Origin: an uncultured Anaerococcus sp.
Lineage (GTDB): Bacteria > Bacillota > Clostridia > Tissierellales > Peptoniphilaceae
Assembly: GCA_902465755.1 (NCBI GenBank)
Contig: CABQOK010000032.1
Coordinates: 1 to 10,374, forward strand
Length of the DNA stretch: 10,374 nt
Direction: 5' to 3'
In this document: positions 6,715 to 10,374 of the stretch, piece by piece
Numbering within the stretch: position 1 is the stretch's first letter
How the letters are laid out: every line of letters begins with the position of its first letter
Notes under the pieces: model-generated
The model's database searches: none
Told to the model about the DNA's origin: nothing
The model's input: the letters and a program-made list of their open reading frames with translations, nothing else
Translations under genes and position numbers: made by a program

Positions 6715-7590
6715 TCACAAATCCTCTCTTATAAAGCCTTGATTGGTTTTTAAAATCTCCATGGCTTTCTCATAACTTATCTTCTTATTTGCCATTATTA
6801 TTGCAGGTTTTACTTCTCTATTAGCTTCTTCTAATATTTCTCCTGCCCTTTCGTAGGAAACTCCTGTTACTTCTACAATAATCTTTCTCGCCCTATCTAT
6901 AAGCTTCTCATTGGTCGGTCTTAAGTCGACCATAAGATTATTATAGACCTTACCGATTTTAACCATGGCTGTAGTTGATATCATATTGAGAACCATTTTT
7001 GTTGCAGTTCCTGCCTTCATCCTAGTAGATCCTGTAAGGACTTCCGCTCCAGTTTCTATTTCTATCGGATAATCCACGTGATTAGAAATAAGGGCATTTT
7101 TGTTACAAGCAATAGATCCAGTCTTAGCACCAAGCTTTTTGGCGTATTCAATAGCTCCTATGCAGTAAGGAGTTCTACCGCTTGCGGCAATACCTATAAC
7201 AAAGTCCTTAGAAGTAAGATTTTCTTTAATCAAATCTTCTTCTCCTGCCTTTTCGCTATCCTCAGCATTTTCTATAGGATGACGGAGAGCATAGTCTCCT
7301 CCTGCAATAAGACCTGTTACAAGCTTTGGATCTACAGAAAATGTTGGAACAGTCTCAGATGCATCTAGAACTCCAAGTCTTCCGCTAGTTCCTGCTCCTA
7401 GATAAAATAGTCTACCACCATTTCTTAAAGTCTTTACTACTTCTTCCGTAAGCCTTTCAATATCCTCTAAAGATCGTCCAACACTTTCTGCAATCGTCCT
7501 ATCTTCTTTATTAATAATCTCCAAAATCTCCCTAGTAGTCTTTAGATCTAAGTTTGCACTTTGGGGATTTCTATCTTCTGTTGAAGACAA
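6715..7590 (-). CDS. murQ: N-acetylmuramic acid 6-phosphate etherase
   Basis: This cytoplasmic lyase removes D-lactate from MurNAc-6-phosphate to give GlcNAc-6-phosphate, the key step of muramic acid recycling. The SIS fold shows the phosphosugar loop GAGTSGRLG (65-73), the catalytic glutamate E79 in LDASE and the second acid E110 in NAEDSEKAG. The EVLTGSTRMKAGTATK stretch (183-198) is diagnostic of MurQ. A helical C-terminal lid follows (225-291). I chose TTG at 7588-7590 as the start (291 aa) because a perfect AGGAGG (7599-7604) lies exactly 8 nt upstream. The in-frame GTG at 7597-7599 overlaps that site, and ATG at 7594-7596 lies only 2 nt from it. The gene overlaps the end of mupG by 20 nt. 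Confidence 0.95.
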   Translation of the reverse strand: MSSTEDRNPQSANLDLKTTREILEIINKEDRTIAESVGRSLEDIERLTEEVVKTLRNGGRLFYLGAGTSGRLGVLDASETVPTFSVDPKLVTGLIAGGDYALRHPIENAEDSEKAGEEDLIKENLTSKDFVIGIAASGRTPYCIGAIEYAKKLGAKTGSIACNKNALISNHVDYPIEIETGAEVLTGSTRMKAGTATKMVLNMISTTAMVKIGKVYNNLMVDLRPTNEKLIDRARKIIVEVTGVSYERAGEILEEANREVKPAIIMANKKISYEKAMEILKTNQGFIREDL

Positions 7591-8560
7591 TCTCATCACC
7601 TCCTTTTATATAATCAATTAATTCAATGTGTTCAGCATCAACTTTACCTATAAGATTTCTATCTTCTACAGGACCTAAATCCTCCTTACAGATTTCAATC
7701 TCTCCGCTGTATCTTCCGGCCTTCTCATTTAGGATTAGTATATCTCCTCTTTTGGCATAGAAGGAAGGGCCAGCTTCCACCTTCCTATATTCCCTTTCAT
7801 TTCTTAGGATAAATTCGCTAAGATCCATCCTTTGTTTAAATCCTTTAATATAATTAAATTCGTCATTCATATTAACTTTAAGGCTTAACTTCCTATCTTT
7901 GTGAAAGTCTCTTATACGGAAAATATTTCTATCATCAACTCCTTCAGCGATTATTACAGAATCCATCCCGTATTTTCTCTTAAGTTCCACAAAACTTAGG
8001 TAGGGATCCTTAAGTCTTTGACTTTCAAGGCTTGGTAGACTCCTATACATTGGGCCACGCAAGTTCTCATTGCCAGGCACAAAGGCAATAGCCTCTATTC
8101 CTAGTGACTTAAATAGATCATTTCTCCTCCTAAGATAATCTCCTCCCAGACCTGTAAATTCAAGGGGATAGTAGTTGTGTATGGCAAGGATATTATCCGT
8201 ATTCGCTCCGAAAGCTAAAATTTCATCTAAATATTCCCTATCAATTGTAGAAGCATTTATTGAAATTCTATTGTTCTTACTTAATTCAGCTATCTCTTTA
8301 CTATTAAAACCATAATCAAGTCTTAGTATAAGGTCCATATCCATAAGTTTTGGATACCTAGTAAGGACATCCTTATTTAGATCGACGCAAATCCTAAAGT
8401 CTTTGTTAATAGATTTTTCGCAAAGATTCAAGAACTTTTCGAAAGTATTACCTCCTTCTGGATAATGAATCGATGTAAATAAAATATCAAAACCCTCATA
8501 CTTTCTTACTTCTTCTTCTAAATCAAAGTCCCTATCAAAATATAAAGAAAAACCAAGCAT
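7571..8560 (-). CDS. mupG: MupG-family 6-phospho-N-acetylmuramidase (DUF871, TIM barrel)
   Basis: The family enzyme of Staphylococcus aureus hydrolyses MurNAc-6P-GlcNAc, entering through MurP, into MurNAc-6P and GlcNAc. This 329-residue protein has the same two-part layout: a TIM barrel (about 1-225) starting MLGFSLYFDRD and FDILFTSIHYPEGG, and a smaller cyclophilin-like beta domain (about 235-329). Barrel strand ends carry RICVDLN, LRLDYGF, LAIHNYYPL and AFVPGN, typical of this family. There is no signal peptide, so it acts in the cytoplasm. The ATG lies 2 nt after the stop of the upstream hydrolase, with only a weak AAGAGA-like ribosome site, so re-initiation is likely. It overlaps murQ downstream. 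The order mupG-murQ-murP matches S. aureus, which supports the specific function over the older label of unknown function. Confidence 0.87.
   Translation of the reverse strand: MLGFSLYFDRDFDLEEEVRKYEGFDILFTSIHYPEGGNTFEKFLNLCEKSINKDFRICVDLNKDVLTRYPKLMDMDLILRLDYGFNSKEIAELSKNNRISINASTIDREYLDEILAFGANTDNILAIHNYYPLEFTGLGGDYLRRRNDLFKSLGIEAIAFVPGNENLRGPMYRSLPSLESQRLKDPYLSFVELKRKYGMDSVIIAEGVDDRNIFRIRDFHKDRKLSLKVNMNDEFNYIKGFKQRMDLSEFILRNEREYRKVEAGPSFYAKRGDILILNEKAGRYSGEIEICKEDLGPVEDRNLIGKVDAEHIELIDYIKGGDEIVFNRR
7599..7604 (-). promoter_or_regulatory. Ribosome binding site that decides the murQ start
   Basis: A perfect AGGAGG within the mupG coding region sits 8 nt before the TTG at 7588-7590. The two upstream in-frame alternatives, GTG and ATG, overlap it or are too near, so TTG is the physically reasonable initiation codon. 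Confidence 0.75.
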
Positions 8561-8562
8561 AA

Positions 8563-8649
8563 TTATCTCTTTATTTTCCTATAGGCAAAAGCTGAAGAAA
8601 TTGCTATTCCAATCAAGGGTATTAATCCATCTACACCCGTTCTAGGATT
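8563..8649 (-). other. C-terminal sortase sorting signal (NPRTG, hydrophobic span, RKIKR)
   Basis: The last 28 residues of the PBP4B-like protein consist of NPRTG, a hydrophobic helix (VDGLIPLIGIAISSAFAY) and a basic tail. This is the tripartite layout of LPxTG-type anchors with N in place of L, as in NPxTG/NPxTN signals of non-class-A sortases. Cleavage between T578 and G579 would attach the protein to peptidoglycan. A plain transmembrane tail is the alternative. Confidence 0.7.
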
Positions 8650-10374
8650 AAAGCTTTCGACACTATTTGCTTCATTGCTAGTATTTTCTAAAGTATCATA
8701 ATCATATTTTTTATCATCAATACTACTAGCTTCTTCACTTGTATTTTGGTACTTATCTTTAATAATCTGATTTGTGTTTTTTATAGCTATATAATCATTA
8801 AGTCGAGCTTCATCAAGAAAGCCTTCCTTATCTTTTAGCATCCTTTCTTGTCCAATCTCCAATTCATTTGCTAGAGCCATAACTAGCTCTTTTGAATTAT
8901 CTTGAAGAGATTTATAAATTAAAGTACTAACCGCACCATAACCTCCACTCTTAGAAGCGTCAGTATAAAAATAATTAGGATTTTCTTTATTATCTAATAC
9001 ATAACCATTCTTTTTATTGGTTAATAAGACGAAGGTCATTCTCTCCAATGGATCGATAACAGTAAGAGTGCCTGTCCAGCCAGTATGGCCAATTGTATTC
9101 GAACTTGCTAGGTTAGAAAATGCCCAAGCATATCTACCATCAGCCATTCTTCTCCATCCTAATCCGTAAGATGGATTAACTTCACTTGCTTTTATAAATT
9201 CATCTTGTGTTTTTTTATCCCAAAATCTAATATTTTTATATCTACCTTCATTTAGCATAATATTTGCAAGTTTCGCTAATTCTCGTGAATTAGAAAACAA
9301 TCCTGCGTGACCGCTTACGCCACCCATAGCATAATAAGCTTTCTCATCATGAACTTCACCTTGGATGGTATCCTTTCTGATATTTTTGAAATCTACTGCA
9401 CCATCTCTCGTATTACCATTTAGTTCGGTAGCAGCTATCTGATTTTTATCAAAACCATTTTCTAAAGGATTAAATAGTGTATATCTAAGATTTAATGGCT
9501 TAGCAAAGTTTTCATTAAAGTACTTATCCAATCTTTGTCCAGTAACTTTTTCTACTATAAATCCAAGGAGCATATAGTCTACATCTGAATACAGTGATTT
9601 TGATCCAGGCTCGTATGAAAGTGGTGTTCTCATTACCATATCCAATGTTTTTTCCCTATTTTGGGAAAATAAATCATTTACTCCATTGATATTACCATCA
9701 TCCTTGTCGTAATTGTTATTGTGGTATTGAGGATCAGCAGGAAATCCAGCTTGATGCCTAAGAATATCCCTAATAGTCATTTCATTTTTACCCTTTATAG
9801 GACTATTTTCGTCATCCTTAAATTCTGGAAAATACTTGGATACTTTATCATCAATATTGATTTTTCCTTCATAAACCAACTTTTGTAAGCTATAATTTGT
9901 CGCATACATTTTTGTATTGCTTGCAAGATCAAATAATGTATTCTCATCGACTTTAACCCTATCCTCAAAAGGAATAGCTTCTCCATTTTTTTCAAAATTA
10001 TTTACATATCCAAATTGATAATCATATATGTCTTCATTGTCTCTAATTACACTAATCTGACCTCCAGAAAAATTCTCCTTTACTTCTTCTTCAAGTAGGG
10101 TTTCCATCAAATTAGTTACTTTTTCATCCAATTTGTTATCGATGTTAGTAAAGCCTTTTTCTTCCTTTCCAGATTTAATCTTTACGTCGACCTTTTCTTT
10201 AACATTTAAAATATCTATAGAATTTTTTCCTTCTTGAATATGCTCTCTAGCCTCATCATCAGATTTTACAGCCTGACCATTTACAAAAACATCTGCATTA
10301 TCATAGTCACTAACAGTGAGCTGATCTTCTATATTATCATCGTAAAAAAACTTATGAGATGAGTTAGTCAAAAT
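8563..10374 (-). CDS. Cell-wall-anchored PBP4B/YfeW-type serine hydrolase (beta-lactamase family), N-terminus outside window
   Basis: This is a penicillin-binding-protein-like serine hydrolase, probably a D,D-carboxypeptidase or peptidase acting on wall peptides outside the cell. Numbering from the TTG codon at 10369-10371 (602 visible residues), the active-site motifs are S151-x-x-K154 in DLASNTKMYATN, Y261-S262-D263 in LYSDVDYMLLG, and H429-T-G in IGHTGWTG. The segment DLASNTKMYATN strongly recalls E. coli YfeW (PBP4B), encoded beside murQP there. About 75 residues of a separate N-terminal domain precede the catalytic part. A low-complexity acidic stretch (about 532-572) leads to NPRTG (575-579), an 18-residue hydrophobic span and RKIKR, which form a sortase-type anchor signal. 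The reading frame is open to the window edge and shows no signal peptide, so the true start lies beyond it. Confidence 0.85.
   Translation of the reverse strand: MLTNSSHKFFYDDNIEDQLTVSDYDNADVFVNGQAVKSDDEAREHIQEGKNSIDILNVKEKVDVKIKSGKEEKGFTNIDNKLDEKVTNLMETLLEEEVKENFSGGQISVIRDNEDIYDYQFGYVNNFEKNGEAIPFEDRVKVDENTLFDLASNTKMYATNYSLQKLVYEGKINIDDKVSKYFPEFKDDENSPIKGKNEMTIRDILRHQAGFPADPQYHNNNYDKDDGNINGVNDLFSQNREKTLDMVMRTPLSYEPGSKSLYSDVDYMLLGFIVEKVTGQRLDKYFNENFAKPLNLRYTLFNPLENGFDKNQIAATELNGNTRDGAVDFKNIRKDTIQGEVHDEKAYYAMGGVSGHAGLFSNSRELAKLANIMLNEGRYKNIRFWDKKTQDEFIKASEVNPSYGLGWRRMADGRYAWAFSNLASSNTIGHTGWTGTLTVIDPLERMTFVLLTNKKNGYVLDNKENPNYFYTDASKSGGYGAVSTLIYKSLQDNSKELVMALANELEIGQERMLKDKEGFLDEARLNDYIAIKNTNQIIKDKYQNTSEEASSIDDKKYDYDTLENTSNEANSVESFNPRTGVDGLIPLIGIAISSAFAYRKIKR

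Noticed and set aside
7078..7368. Plus-strand frame of 96 codons opposite murQ
   Set aside because: Antisense to conserved MurQ motifs, with no recognisable domain or start signal.
9795..9995. Minus-strand frame of 66 codons inside the PBP4B-like gene
   Set aside because: Out-of-frame shadow of the active-site region, lysine/isoleucine-rich with no independent signals.
1..10374. CRISPR array, tRNA or rRNA genes, phage or defence genes
   Set aside because: No repeat-spacer pattern, cloverleaf-like gene or rRNA core sequence was seen; coding regions fill nearly the whole window.

Overview
The window is AT-rich, and every gene lies on the minus strand, packed tightly with 1-4 nt overlaps and AGGAGG-type ribosome binding sites. 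Gene content fits a low-GC Gram-positive anaerobe: a MupG/MurQ/MurP muropeptide salvage set, a C-terminal NPxTG cell-wall sorting signal, a cytoplasmic GH13 amylase, and a viroplasmin-type RNase H. Protein style suggests Peptoniphilaceae (Anaerococcus-like); that placement is an inference, not a measurement.

Read in the direction of transcription (right to left) there are three units. Unit 1 (about 10374-5231) is a cell-wall recycling operon: a surface beta-lactamase-fold hydrolase of the PBP4B/YfeW type (N-terminus cut by the window edge, C-terminal NPRTG anchor), then mupG, murQ and murP, ending at a strong intrinsic terminator. The hydrolase would act on wall peptides outside. MurP would import and phosphorylate MurNAc or MurNAc-GlcNAc, MupG would split the phosphorylated disaccharide, and MurQ would remove lactate from MurNAc-6P to give GlcNAc-6P. 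No EIIA gene, MurR regulator or exo-glucosaminidase is visible.

Unit 2 (5205-1385) has its own sigma-A-like promoter and carries four translationally coupled genes: a soluble PAS-SpoIIE (PP2C-like) phosphatase, deoC, a signal-less alpha-amylase, and a two-domain RNase H.

Unit 3 (1392-77) is the highlight. The 117-nt gap before a cation:proton antiporter gene holds a fluoride riboswitch (crcB motif) with a full set of parts: an upstream promoter that overlaps the end of the RNase H gene, an aptamer with a P1 stem and a covarying 5-bp pseudoknot, the conserved GCTGATGAC..CTAC element, and an overlapping intrinsic terminator whose U-tract abuts the antiporter's AGGAGG. The antiporter is therefore predicted to be switched on by fluoride. 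The leftmost ~45 nt look like the terminus of an insertion sequence, but this is tentative.
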